A DNA stretch of 64,000 nt from Opitutus sp. GAS368 (GTDB lineage: Bacteria; Verrucomicrobiota; Verrucomicrobiia; Opitutales; Opitutaceae). The stretch is from positions 20,927 through 84,926 of the forward strand of contig CAMDOF010000013.1 of the NCBI GenBank assembly GCA_945903465.1. Direction: 5' to 3'. Shown in pieces: positions 19,692 through 28,857 of this stretch. The translations under genes were made by a program, and so were the position numbers. The notes below the pieces were generated by a model that searched no databases, was not told the origin of the DNA, and saw nothing but the letters and a program-made list of their open reading frames with translations. The number at the start of each line of letters is the position of its first letter. The first letter of the stretch is position 1.

Positions 19692-20562
19692 AAATTCCGG
19701 TTAAAATCCAAGCCGCCCACTGGGCAAGCATCGGCGTCCACTTGATCGGGTGGTGAAATTTAAAAGAGATTTCAGCTTATTCCCGCTATTTCCTTCCTGT
19801 TCTGGTCGCCGGCGCGACCCACCGCCACCCTGCCTTCATTCACCCTTGCTTCTGCACCGCAGAGACGGGACCAGCCCGCAGACCGCAGAGGAATCATGTA
19901 ACCATTTTTTAACTACGATCGACCTGGCTATGAGGGGATCGCTCCCGCCATCCATTGATAAAAAACGGCATCCACTTTCACGAAATAGCTCGATGCAGAA
20001 CCCTCCGCCGCCCGCGCCGCCGTCATCGACCCGCGAGACGACTTCGATCAGACTGGCTGCGCATGGCCGCGCGCACCCGTCGATCCCGCGGACGCGCCTG
20101 GGCGAGGAGAGTTGTTTACCGACGACTAATCCCAGCCCAACGCCGCCGCGAGCGAACCGGTCTTCTGGACGGAGCCCACCCGCCCCGTCCGCCCCGACGA
20201 CCAGAGCCACCTCTCCGCCGACCCCGCCCGACCGTCCCGCCGACCCTGCCCAAGCCGCCCCCACCGCTGGCGACGTGCCAGCCGGCGCACCGGAGCCTGC
20301 CTGGAATTTTTTTAAAATGCTCGCGCCTTGACCCCGACCGATCCGGAGGCCTGCATCCGCGCAACCTCCCACCCGCCATGATTGCCCCCAAACGGCAAGC
20401 CGCGCCTCGCTTCGCACCCGCCACCCCCTCCTTCCGCCCCCGCCGTTCCCCGCCCCAAGTCCCCAACATCATCCGAGCCCGCCGCCATCTCAAAATCGAC
20501 TCATTTACCCCTGACTCATCCAAATTCCACCATACCCCCACCCTTAAACCCCTCTCGCCCGC
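19692..20562. other. Gene-poor stretch upstream of TBDR1
   Basis: About 870 bp with only low-complexity Arg/Pro-rich frames on both strands and no family pattern. The end of the stretch runs into the C-rich tract and 20-bp motif that precede TBDR1. Confidence 0.4.
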
Positions 20563-20582
20563 AAATCCAGTTTCCTGGCAAT
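20563..20582 (+). promoter_or_regulatory. Shared 20-bp motif, copy 1 (upstream of TBDR1)
   Basis: Sequence AAATCCAGTTTCCTGGCAAT, preceded by a C-rich tract (CCCCTCTCGCCCGC). The same 20 bp with one or two changes occurs at 26072 and 35611. It ends 104 bp before the TBDR1 start codon. Here the core CCAG-TTTC-CTGG is a small perfect dyad. Confidence 0.6.
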
Positions 20583-20686
20583 AGTATTCTGCCGACCGTG
20601 CCCTCGGCTACGCCAATCCCCGCAACGGACGACTCTCCGCCGGCACCCCGTTCGGATCGACAGACAACTCCTTCCTTTCCTTCCTC

Positions 20687-23600
20687 ATGAACTTTCTCCC
20701 GGCCGTCCCAGGCCTCTCGTGTCGCGTTGCGCCCCAGCCTTCGTTCGCGCCGCTTCGCCTCTTCGCCCTGCTGTGGGTTGGACTTCTGGTGACCGGCCTG
20801 TCGGTTCGCGCGCAGCAACCGGCTGAGACCGGTGTCATTACGGGGCGGATCTTCAATCCGGCCCAGGGCGAATACCTCCGCAACGCCGAGGTGAGAATCG
20901 CCGGCGGGCCCGCAGCCGTGTCGGAGAGCGGCGGCCTTTACCGGCTCTCCGGTGTCACGCCAGGCGAGGTCACCCTCGTCGTCACCTACACCGGCTACCA
21001 AAGCGCGACTGCCGTCGTGCGCGTGTTGCCAGGAGCACCGGTGACGCGCGATTTCGAGCTCACGAGTTCGCTGCAAGGTCTGGCGGCCGGCGGGACGGTG
21101 AGACTCGATGCGTTCGTCGTCTCCAGCCAGCGCGAGGGCAACGCGAAAGCGATCATGGAACAGCGCAACTCGATGAATATTACGAACAGCGTTTCCTCCG
21201 ACGTGTTTGGCGATGTCGCCGAGGGCAATGTCGGTGAGTTCCTCAAGCATCTGCCCGGCGTGAACTACGATTCGACCGACGGCACGGTGCGCTATGTGTC
21301 GTTGCGGGGCATGGGGTCTGAATACGCCGGGGTGACGGTCGACGGCATGAATTTTCCCAGCGCGGACGCGAACGCCTCCGCGGGCCGCGCGTTCAGTTTC
21401 GAACAGGTGTCGCTCAGCGCGATGGAGTCGATCGAGATTTCCAAGACGATCAGCGCCGATGTCGACGCCAGTTCGCCGGCGGGCACGATCAACCTGAAGA
21501 CCAAGCGCGCCTTTGACCGCGCCGGCCGGCGCATCTCGGCCTCGGCCAGCCTCACCGGGCAATCGGACCAGTTCACGCTGCGACGGAACTACGGCCCCGG
21601 CGACGATCGGTCGCGCAAGATTTTTCCCAGCGCCCAATTCGAATACTCCGACCTCTTCCTGAACAAGCGCCTCGGCCTCGTCATCGGCGTGAGCGAGTCG
21701 AATTCCTATCTCCAACGGGCGCCGACCACGATGACGTACAACTACACGCCGACGGCGGCCTCGCCCGATCCGATTGCGCTCACGGCCATCACCGCGCAAC
21801 AAATCCACCAGACGGTGGAGCGCTTTGCCTCGTCCCTGACGGCCGACTTCAAGGCGACGCCGCATCTCGTGCTCTCGTTGAGCGTGATGTACAACCACTC
21901 CGACGTGTGGTCGGGTCAGCGCACGGCGACCTTCAACACCGGGGCGCGCACCACTCAGGTCGCGGGCGCCAATACGCTCACGAATTTCTCGACCACCGCC
22001 AACGGGAGCTTCACGATCGATCCGCAGGGCGTGGCCAAGGTCGGCAACGGCAAATCCTACGTGCCGCGCTTCGAATACACCCGCGGCGACCTGACGGTGG
22101 AAGGGCGCTTCGGCATCTCCGATTCCGTCAGCGGTTACGATCCGATGAAGTATCGCGACTCCGTTTTTTCCCCGGGTGTCCAGACGCTCGCCAACGTGCG
22201 CTTCAGCGCGGTCCGCTCCGCCTTGAACAACGGCGACTGGAAGATCACGCAGACCACCGGCGGGGACTGGAACAACGGCGCCCTCTTCACCTCGCCGGCG
22301 ATCATCGTGAACGACGGCCGTTATGCCGACGACAAACTCTACACCGGCGAAGGCATCGCCACGTTTCGCACCCGCCAAATTCTCCCAGTGATCTGGAAGG
22401 CCGGAGCCAAGTGGAAGCGCGAGGTCCGCGATTTTCAAAACCGGCGCGCGGCGTCGTTCTACAATTATACGGGGCCCGGTGCCGGCGTCGGCGTCTGGCG
22501 CGACGACCGCTCGCGGCTAACCTTGGATTTCAGCGAGCAGAACCTCTTCATCACGTCCAACGGCGGCGGTGGCGTGTTCCTGCCCGACATCATGAAAGTG
22601 GCGGAGACGTTTCGGGCGCACCCGGAATATTTCACGTCGTCGATGACCGGCACCGACTTCTACAACGCCACCGTCGCGAACGCGAAACAGTATCAGGAGG
22701 ACATCCATTCGCTCTACCTGATGGGGACGACAAAGATGGGGAGGTTGAACCTGCGCGCGGGGGTGCGGCGCGAGGAGACCGCCACCGATTCGCTGGAGTT
22801 CGATGCGCGGTCCTCCCGCGAGGTCGCGGCCGCGGGGTTCGCTGTCTCTGCGGGACGCGCGACCACGATCCCGGGTGTGCAATACCAGTTCATGTCGCGG
22901 CCGCGCGTTCATCGTCTCGGAAATTACGACAATCTCTTTCCCAGTGCTTCGGCGAAATACCCTCTCACGCGCACCCTCGACCTGCAGGTCGGGGTGAGCA
23001 AGACGGTCAAGCGGCCGCAGTTTGGCGACGTGGCCGGCGTGTGGGTGATCAACGACGACACGCTCACCATCACCGCGCCCAACGCGAATCTGAAGCCCGA
23101 GACCTCGACCAACACTTCCGTGCGCCTCGCCCAATACTTCGAGCCCGTCGGCCTCGTGGCGGTTAATTTTTTCCAGAACGACATCCAGGGCCTCCACCTC
23201 GCCAACACACGCATCAGCGGCTCTCAGTTCAACGCCGACAACCCGAGCTACGACAATTACACCTTTGTCACCACCGCGCAGAGCGCCAACAACGTCCGCT
23301 TGCGCGGCATGGAGGTGGAGTACAGCCAGAGTCTCTCATTCTTGCCGCTGCCGTTCAAGGGTCTGGGGGTGCGCGCCAGCTACACGCGCAACTACGCCCA
23401 GGTCATCGTCGCCAACATGACGCCCCACTTGGTTTCGGCCGGTCTCACCTATGCCCGCGGTCGTACCAACGTCTACGCCAACATGAACTGGGCCTCGTCG
23501 CGCCCCACCATCGCGAGCGGCACCCAATACCAGCGGCACCGGATCAACATCGACGTCGGCGGCTCGTACCGGCTCACCGCGCGGCTGAACGCATTCTTTT

Positions 23601-23725
23601 CCGTGCGCAACATTCTCAACCAGCCATTCATCCTGATGGAGCACGTCGGCAATAATCCGGACGTCGCGCGGTTCTACCAAAAATTCGGCGTCACCCCGAC
23701 GCTCGGCGTGAAAACCACGTTTTGA
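20687..23725 (+). CDS. TonB-dependent receptor (TBDR1) with N-terminal carboxypeptidase-regulatory-like domain
   Basis: 1012-residue outer-membrane receptor that uses TonB energy to import a large substrate. A signal peptide ends near residue 43 (LSVRAQQP). Residues about 48-125 form a carboxypeptidase-D-regulatory-like beta domain (GVITGRIFNPAQGEYLRNAEV), followed by a plug domain with SVSSDVFGDVAEGNVGEFLKHLPGV-like sequence and VRYVSLRGMGSEYAGVTVDG. The barrel ends TLGVKTTF with terminal Phe. It belongs to the same subclass as TBDR2, which is common among polymer-degrading Verrucomicrobiota. A Tat FAD oxidoreductase follows 45 bp later and a decayed sulfatase after that, so a sulfated sugar substrate is plausible but inferred. 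Confidence 0.92.
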   Translation: MNFLPAVPGLSCRVAPQPSFAPLRLFALLWVGLLVTGLSVRAQQPAETGVITGRIFNPAQGEYLRNAEVRIAGGPAAVSESGGLYRLSGVTPGEVTLVVTYTGYQSATAVVRVLPGAPVTRDFELTSSLQGLAAGGTVRLDAFVVSSQREGNAKAIMEQRNSMNITNSVSSDVFGDVAEGNVGEFLKHLPGVNYDSTDGTVRYVSLRGMGSEYAGVTVDGMNFPSADANASAGRAFSFEQVSLSAMESIEISKTISADVDASSPAGTINLKTKRAFDRAGRRISASASLTGQSDQFTLRRNYGPGDDRSRKIFPSAQFEYSDLFLNKRLGLVIGVSESNSYLQRAPTTMTYNYTPTAASPDPIALTAITAQQIHQTVERFASSLTADFKATPHLVLSLSVMYNHSDVWSGQRTATFNTGARTTQVAGANTLTNFSTTANGSFTIDPQGVAKVGNGKSYVPRFEYTRGDLTVEGRFGISDSVSGYDPMKYRDSVFSPGVQTLANVRFSAVRSALNNGDWKITQTTGGDWNNGALFTSPAIIVNDGRYADDKLYTGEGIATFRTRQILPVIWKAGAKWKREVRDFQNRRAASFYNYTGPGAGVGVWRDDRSRLTLDFSEQNLFITSNGGGGVFLPDIMKVAETFRAHPEYFTSSMTGTDFYNATVANAKQYQEDIHSLYLMGTTKMGRLNLRAGVRREETATDSLEFDARSSREVAAAGFAVSAGRATTIPGVQYQFMSRPRVHRLGNYDNLFPSASAKYPLTRTLDLQVGVSKTVKRPQFGDVAGVWVINDDTLTITAPNANLKPETSTNTSVRLAQYFEPVGLVAVNFFQNDIQGLHLANTRISGSQFNADNPSYDNYTFVTTAQSANNVRLRGMEVEYSQSLSFLPLPFKGLGVRASYTRNYAQVIVANMTPHLVSAGLTYARGRTNVYANMNWASSRPTIASGTQYQRHRINIDVGGSYRLTARLNAFFSVRNILNQPFILMEHVGNNPDVARFYQKFGVTPTLGVKTTF

Positions 23726-23770
23726 TTGGGGCGGCACCCCCGGCCCGGCAGCGCTTGAAACCCACTCACC

Positions 23771-25111
23771 ATGAAACGTCGCACCTTCATCTCCAGCATC
23801 GGCGCCGTGTCCGCCACCACCGTCTTGCCGGGCGCAGAATCGCCGCCGGTCCTCCGCACGATCGATGCCGACGTGCTCGTCATCGGCGGCGGGACGGCGG
23901 GGACCATCGCGGCCGTCCAGGCGGGCCGGCTCGGGGCGCGCACTGTCCTGGTCGAATCGGGCAGCCAGCTCGGCGGAACCACCACGACGGCGGGCGTTGA
24001 TTTTCCCGGCCTGTTTCACGCCTGGGGCAAACAGGTCATCGCCGGCATCGGCTGGGAACTTGTGACGGAGGCGGTGAAACTGAATAGCGACGATCTGCCG
24101 GATTTTTCCAAACCAACCGGACCCCAGCACTGGCGGCATCAGGTCCGCATCTGTGGCGCTCTCTACGCCGCACTTGCGGAGGAGGCCTGCGGGAAAGCCG
24201 GTGTCCAGCTCCGCTATTATGAGTTTCCCCAGACGGTCACGGCGGCACCGGGCGGCTGGCGCGTGCGATTGGCCGGCAAGGGCACGAGCGTCGACGTGGT
24301 GGCGAAACAAGTGATCGACTGCACCGGCAACGCGTCGGTGATCGGCCTGGCCGGCCTGCCGCGCCAGCGCGAGAAAACGCGGCAGCCGGGCACGCTGATT
24401 TATCGGCTGGGCGGTTATGATCTGGCGACGACGGACATGAACGCGCTGCAGGCGAAACTGACCTCGGCCCGGAAGTCGGGCGCACTGAAGCCGACCGACA
24501 TCAACGGGACCATTGCGGGATTTTTGGCCAAGGGCGGCGAAAGTGGAAATCACATTCCCGGCGCCGACTCGTCGACGTCCGAGACCCACACCGAGACGAA
24601 CATTCGCGGCCGCCAAGCGCTGCTGCGGGTGCTGCGTTTTCTCAAAGCAGAACCGGCGTTCGCCCTGATGAATATCGAGCGCCTGCAAACCGAGGCGGGC
24701 ATCCGCGAGACGTTTCGCATCGAGGGCGAGACGACCGTCATGCATGGCGATTACACGTCCGGCCGGGTGTTCTCGGATGCGGTGGCCCATTCCTTTTATC
24801 CGATCGATCTGCACTACGAGGGCGGCGTGAAACCCAAGCATCTGGACGAGGGCATCGTGCCGACGATTCCGCTGGGCGCGCTGATCCCGAAAAATAGCAA
24901 GAACCTCATGGTCGCCGGCCGCTGCCTCAGCAGCGACCAATTGGCCAACTCAGCGCTGCGCGTGCAGGCCTCGTGTATGGCCATGGGCCAGGCCGCCGGC
25001 GTCACGGCCGCCCTCGCGGCGCGCACGGGCACCACGCCCTTGCAAGTGTCCCTCGGTGACATCCGGCGCGAGTTGCGCCGACACGGCGCGATTGTCCCGA
25101 AAACCGGATAG
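23771..25111 (+). CDS. Exported FAD-dependent oxidoreductase (FAD_oxidored family)
   Basis: 446-residue flavoprotein. The N-terminus MKRRTFISSIGAVSATTVLPGA resembles a Tat signal (KRRTF), fitting export of a folded FAD enzyme. The dinucleotide-binding motif VIGGGTAGTIAA is at residues 37-48, with ESGSQLGGTTTTAG after the second strand. The C-terminal part has ALIPKNSKNLMVAGRCLSSDQLANSALRVQASCMAMGQAAG, the FAD-contacting end seen in the FAD_oxidored family (PF12831). Such proteins are frequent next to TBDR and sulfatase genes. The electron acceptor and substrate are unknown. Confidence 0.88.
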   Translation: MKRRTFISSIGAVSATTVLPGAESPPVLRTIDADVLVIGGGTAGTIAAVQAGRLGARTVLVESGSQLGGTTTTAGVDFPGLFHAWGKQVIAGIGWELVTEAVKLNSDDLPDFSKPTGPQHWRHQVRICGALYAALAEEACGKAGVQLRYYEFPQTVTAAPGGWRVRLAGKGTSVDVVAKQVIDCTGNASVIGLAGLPRQREKTRQPGTLIYRLGGYDLATTDMNALQAKLTSARKSGALKPTDINGTIAGFLAKGGESGNHIPGADSSTSETHTETNIRGRQALLRVLRFLKAEPAFALMNIERLQTEAGIRETFRIEGETTVMHGDYTSGRVFSDAVAHSFYPIDLHYEGGVKPKHLDEGIVPTIPLGALIPKNSKNLMVAGRCLSSDQLANSALRVQASCMAMGQAAGVTAALAARTGTTPLQVSLGDIRRELRRHGAIVPKTG

Positions 25112-25155
25112 ACGCCGCCGCGGATGGCGGCACGCCACTATCCTGCGACTTCCTC

Positions 25156-26090
25156 TTGACCCGAAACCGTCGTCGCACCCTGCGGATTTCGTTCCCCATT
25201 CTCGCGACTCCGCTGCTTCTCACGATTCTCCTTTCGGTTGCCCTGGCGGGAACCGCGCCCCCTTCCGCGCCGCCGAACCTGGTGATCAACAGGGTCGACG
25301 ACAGGGGCCTGCGGGCGTCAGCTGTTTCCGCAACCCCTCCTTCAAGACCCCGCCCATCGACCGACTCGCCGTCGAGGGCAGGCGGCTCACGGACTTTCAC
25401 TCGTCGGGTGCCGTCTGCTCACCGACCCGAGCCGGGGCGATGACCGGCCGCTATCAACCGCGCGCGGGCATCGAAGCGGTCATCCACCCCGCGAGCACGC
25501 ACACCGAATATCCCGGGTCCGCAAAAAAGTGAGGTCACGTTGGCGGAACAGTCGAAGACCGTCGGGTACGCCACGGGCATCATCCGCCAATAGCATCTCG
25601 GCTATCCCCAGAACTCGGAGGACGATCACCCGCAGAACCACGGCTTCAACGAGTTCATCGGCTATGACCGCGGTAACATCGATTTCGTCAGCCCTGTCGG
25701 CGACCACCTGCCGCACGATTGGTGGCACGGTCGCGTCAACCCACCGGAGGAGAGCGACGCCACCGACCTGATCAACCGTTATGCGGTGGAGTTCATCGAT
25801 CGGCATTACGACCGTCCGTTCTGCCGCTATGTGCCGCATCTCGCGATTCATAATCGGTTCATAATCGGGGGCAGGTGCGGGACGACCCGGCGCAGCGAGC
25901 GGAACAGGCGTGGAAACGCCGCCGGCCGGCCAACGATCAGGAGCGCATCGAAAATTTCGCGGCATGCTGCGGCCGCTCGACGAAGGGGCTGGGTAAATCC
26001 TCCAAGCGTTGCCAAGGCACGGGATCGACCACCCCCCCTGATGCTTTCCCTCGCGGACACCCTCCCCCCGCCAATCCAGTTTCCTAGCAA
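25156..26090 (+). pseudogene. Decayed sulfatase
   Basis: Sulfatase sequence is spread over several frames. It starts with a signal peptide (TTG at 25156) and PPNLVINRVDD (usual NLVIILVDDLG), continues in another frame as CFRNPSFKTPPIDRLAVEGRRLTDF and the formylglycine motif AVCSPTRAGAMTGRYQPR, then EVTLAEQSKTVGYATGIIR, a stop where the usual KWHLG would be, NHGFNEFIGYDRGNIDF and INRYAVEFIDRHYDRPFCRYVPH, and ends with DDPAQRAEQAWKRRPAND-like and GKSSKRCQGTGS-like pieces. There are at least three frameshifts and an internal stop, and the C-terminal half is missing. It breaks off exactly at the 20-bp motif at 26072. Confidence 0.85.
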
Positions 26091-26091
26091 T
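26072..26091 (+). promoter_or_regulatory. Shared 20-bp motif, copy 2 (orphan)
   Basis: CAATCCAGTTTCCTAGCAAT, again preceded by a C-rich tract (CCCTCCCCCCGC). Unlike the other copies, no receptor gene follows. It marks the point where sulfatase sequence ends, so it may be what remains of a deleted TBDR locus or the end of a small mobile repeat. Confidence 0.55.
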
Positions 26092-26178
26092 TAATAATGG
26101 CAGCGTCTGGGCTTGGGCCACGATCATCCAGTCGCATTCCGCGACGGATGCCTAGATCGCGATCAACCTTAGACGCTC

Positions 26179-26214
26179 ACCGAAGCGTCCGTGGTCACCG
26201 AAGCGTCCGTGGTC
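26179..26214. repeat. 18-bp tandem duplication
   Basis: Two exact adjacent copies of CACCGAAGCGTCCGTGGT, followed by a partial third (CATCGAAG). It lies in the non-coding stretch between the sulfatase remnant and the TPR gene. Confidence 0.85.
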
Positions 26215-26240
26215 ATCGAAGACTTACGCGGCGCAGGGAG

Positions 26241-26308
26241 GGGTCAGGGTGAAACTTGCAACCAAATCAACCGGCTTCAGGGATTTGTTTCAGGTTTCAC
26301 GCTGACCC
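26241..26308. repeat. Long imperfect palindrome (REP/MITE-like)
   Basis: Arms of about 28 bp pair with four mismatches: GGGTCAGGGTGAAACTTG on the left and CAGGTTTCACGCTGACCC on the right are the outer parts, and the pairing continues inward through AAATC/GATTT. The loop is about 12 bp. It sits 65 bp after the TPR gene stop. The GGGTCAG...CTGACCC ends resemble those of repeats mobilised by REP-associated tyrosine transposases; this link is inferred. Confidence 0.7.
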
Positions 26309-26372
26309 GTCGGCAAATCCCCGTGACCCCGAGGCCTTCCAGCCCGTCGCGCGCTTCGTGGGTTTCGCGGTC

Positions 26373-28532
26373 TCACTTCCGCAGGCGCGCCAGCGCTTCG
26401 CGGGCGACCGAGAGACCGGGATCAAGGCGGAGGGCCTCTTCGTAGTGCGAAGCCGCCTCCACCTTGCGCTCCGCCACGGCTTCGAGTTGCCGCGCAAAGT
26501 TAAGGTGCACCGTCGAATTTCCGGGAAGCAGCCGGACCGCGGCGGCGAAGTGCGCCAGCGCGTCCAAGTGGCGACCGGGCAGCATCCCCAGCAGGACCGC
26601 CAGATTATAGTGCGCCGCCCCGAAATCCGCTCGGATGCGCAGGGCGGCCTCGTAGTGCACCAGCGCCTCGTTGCGCCGCTCCGGCAGCGTGACCAGCAGG
26701 TTGGCGAGATTGTTGTGCGCCTCGGCGTAGTCAGGCTTCACCCGCAACGCCTCGGCGTAATGCGCCAGCGCCTCCAAGTGGCGACCGGGCAGGCGTGCCA
26801 GCATTGCCGCCAGGTTGTTGTGCGCCTCCGCGTGGTCGGGTTTCACCCGGAGCGCCGCGGCATAATGCGCCAGCGCCTCCTCCTCCCGACCGGGCAGCGT
26901 CCCCAGCAAGACCGCCACGTTGTAGTGCGCCGCCGCGAACTCCGGCTGGAGACGCAGGGCCTCGAGGTAATGGGCCAACGCCTCGGCCCGCCCCTCCGGC
27001 CGCACGCCCAGCTGGACAGCCAGGTTGTAGTGCGCGGACGCAAAGTCCGGCTTGATCCGGAGGGCCTCGCGGTAATGCGCGATCGCCTCGTCCAGCCGCC
27101 CGGGCAGCGCCGCCAGCTGGTTCGCGAGGTTGTTGTGCGCATCGGCGTATTCAGGTTTCAACCGCAGCGCTTCCGCATAGTGAGCGATCGCCTCGTCCCG
27201 CCGGTCGAGCCGGTTCACCAGCAGGTTCCCGAGATTATTGTGCGCCTCCGCGTAGTCCGGCTTCACCCGCACCGCCGTGGTGTAATGTGCCAAGGCCTCC
27301 GCCTGCCGGTCGGGCATCTCGGCCAGGATCACGGCGGCATTGTAGTGCGCCGCGGCCAGAGGCGCGCAGTACGCCATCAAACCGTCGACCGGGAGCGCCA
27401 TGTTGCCGATGACGTTGCTCGCCGGCGTCAGGTACGCCGCCAACGCCAGAACCGGCGCCACATAAAACCTCCGCCACCAGGCCGTGCGGGCCGCGATCCT
27501 CCAGCCGAGCGGCACGACCGGAACGAGCAACACCATCGAGCGACTCAGATCGAGGGCGGTGAACAGGCCGACGAGCGCGGTCAAAACCACGCCCGCCGCC
27601 AAGAGCCCCGCCTCCCCGCGCCGCGCCGCGCCGGACCAGCGCCAGGCGCCGAGCACCGCCGCCAAAACGAGGAGCCAACCCGCGCCCAAGCCCTTCCAGG
27701 CGCCGAAGAGCCGCTGGGCGAAAGGAATCTTTTCCGCGAACACAAACTGGTCCAGGTACTGCCCGATCGTCTGCGAACCACCGGAGCCGCCGAGCTTCAA
27801 ACGTAGAAGCGCATACGCGGTGACCAAAAGGAAGGGCCCCAACGCCTGCTCCTTGAGCCAGGTCAGGCGGGGCGTCGCCTCGCCTGAATGCGCCAACCGC
27901 CGGACGCAGAGCGCGAGCGGCAGCCCGATCACAAACCGCTCGTCGATCCACGGCGCCAGCACGCAGGCCAGCAACACGAGCCGGCGGGGCCCGGCGAACG
28001 CCACCGCCAGCAACGCGAGCGCGAGCCACGCATCGTAGTAGCCGAGCCATCCCATCGAAGTGAAAAACGGGGCGCTCGCCCCCGCCACCAGTCCGAGACA
28101 GGCCGCCTCCCACCACGACCGGTCGGACGGCGTTGGCCTGAGCCCAATCGCAACCAAGGCCACGACGAGCCCCAGACAGCCCGCCTGCGCAAGGCCGAGG
28201 AGCAGCCACGACGGGAGCCCCAAGACGTAGCCCAACGCGGGCATCAGCAGCCGCCAGCGCACGATTTTGTGGTTGGCATCACCGATCTCCGTACCGAGGT
28301 CCCGGGCCTGCTCGGTCACAAAATGTCCCCGGGCCACATAATAGGTCGTGGTGAAAGTCCGCTCGACCACGGCCCGCTCCGCCGGACTCACGGCCTGCGC
28401 CCGCGCGGCCGCCGCCCCGCGCTGAAACGTCAGCCAGTTGGGCGTAAACCGCACCGCCAGCAGTCCAAACGCGATCACCCCCCACAGCAGGGCCATCGCC
28501 ACTGGGCGGCGGTTATGCGAAGATAGGTTCAT
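26373..28532 (-). CDS. Polytopic membrane protein with C-terminal TPR array
   Basis: 719-residue protein from the Met at 28532 (MNLSSHNRRPVAMALLWG), chosen because upstream codons look untranslated and this Met directly precedes the first membrane helix. Residues 1-400 contain about ten hydrophobic segments (for example ALLWGVIAFGLLAV, PSWLLLGLAQAGCLGLVVALVAI). Residues about 410-719 are nine tandem TPR units of 35 residues (AEAHNNLANLLVTLPERRNEALVHYEAALRI pattern), one residue longer than the standard 34. The DNA repeats with a 105-bp period. The layout resembles membrane-anchored glycosyltransferase-like TPR proteins, but no catalytic motif was identified. Confidence 0.8.
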   Translation of the reverse strand: MNLSSHNRRPVAMALLWGVIAFGLLAVRFTPNWLTFQRGAAAARAQAVSPAERAVVERTFTTTYYVARGHFVTEQARDLGTEIGDANHKIVRWRLLMPALGYVLGLPSWLLLGLAQAGCLGLVVALVAIGLRPTPSDRSWWEAACLGLVAGASAPFFTSMGWLGYYDAWLALALLAVAFAGPRRLVLLACVLAPWIDERFVIGLPLALCVRRLAHSGEATPRLTWLKEQALGPFLLVTAYALLRLKLGGSGGSQTIGQYLDQFVFAEKIPFAQRLFGAWKGLGAGWLLVLAAVLGAWRWSGAARRGEAGLLAAGVVLTALVGLFTALDLSRSMVLLVPVVPLGWRIAARTAWWRRFYVAPVLALAAYLTPASNVIGNMALPVDGLMAYCAPLAAAHYNAAVILAEMPDRQAEALAHYTTAVRVKPDYAEAHNNLGNLLVNRLDRRDEAIAHYAEALRLKPEYADAHNNLANQLAALPGRLDEAIAHYREALRIKPDFASAHYNLAVQLGVRPEGRAEALAHYLEALRLQPEFAAAHYNVAVLLGTLPGREEEALAHYAAALRVKPDHAEAHNNLAAMLARLPGRHLEALAHYAEALRVKPDYAEAHNNLANLLVTLPERRNEALVHYEAALRIRADFGAAHYNLAVLLGMLPGRHLDALAHFAAAVRLLPGNSTVHLNFARQLEAVAERKVEAASHYEEALRLDPGLSVAREALARLRK

Positions 28533-28857
28533 GCGGTGGTTTTTATACGGACGATTCGTTCCCTCCCGCCGGCGGAACCGGCGAAAACGCGGGCGTTCAT
28601 AATCACCCAATCGCCCTGTGGAAAGTTTAAAAAGGCACCCCCGCCTGTCCCGCGCGAGCTGGCGGGGGCATTTTTTCACTCCGCCGTTTTCCGCCACACC
28701 CCGTTGACCGCGGTGATCGGCGTCGCCGATCTGCGACCCAAACCTAGCAATCAAATAACGAGATTGCACTTTCACACTGGGAACGGCTCAAAGGCGGGTC
28801 TGCCGTCGGAATCGGACGCGATTTCCGATTGCCCCGCTCCGCCCGCCTTATTCCCCC
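28533..28857. other. Divergent intergenic region between TPR protein and TBDR2
   Basis: 325 bp between divergent genes. It must hold both promoters. It contains CCTAGCAAT at 28743-28751, the 3' half of the motif upstream of TBDR1 and TBDR3, ending 106 bp before the TBDR2 start. No small ORF is convincing. Confidence 0.5.

Noticed and set aside
20516-22438. 640-aa ORF on the - strand
   Set aside because: Antisense shadow of TBDR1 caused by high GC; no recognisable motif.
23336-24940. 534-aa ORF on the - strand
   Set aside because: Antisense to TBDR1 and the FAD oxidoreductase, both well supported.
26256-27806. 516-aa ORF on the + strand
   Set aside because: Antisense to the TPR array; its repeated QxxRQVVVRxRxVRxxP pattern is simply the complement of TPR codons.
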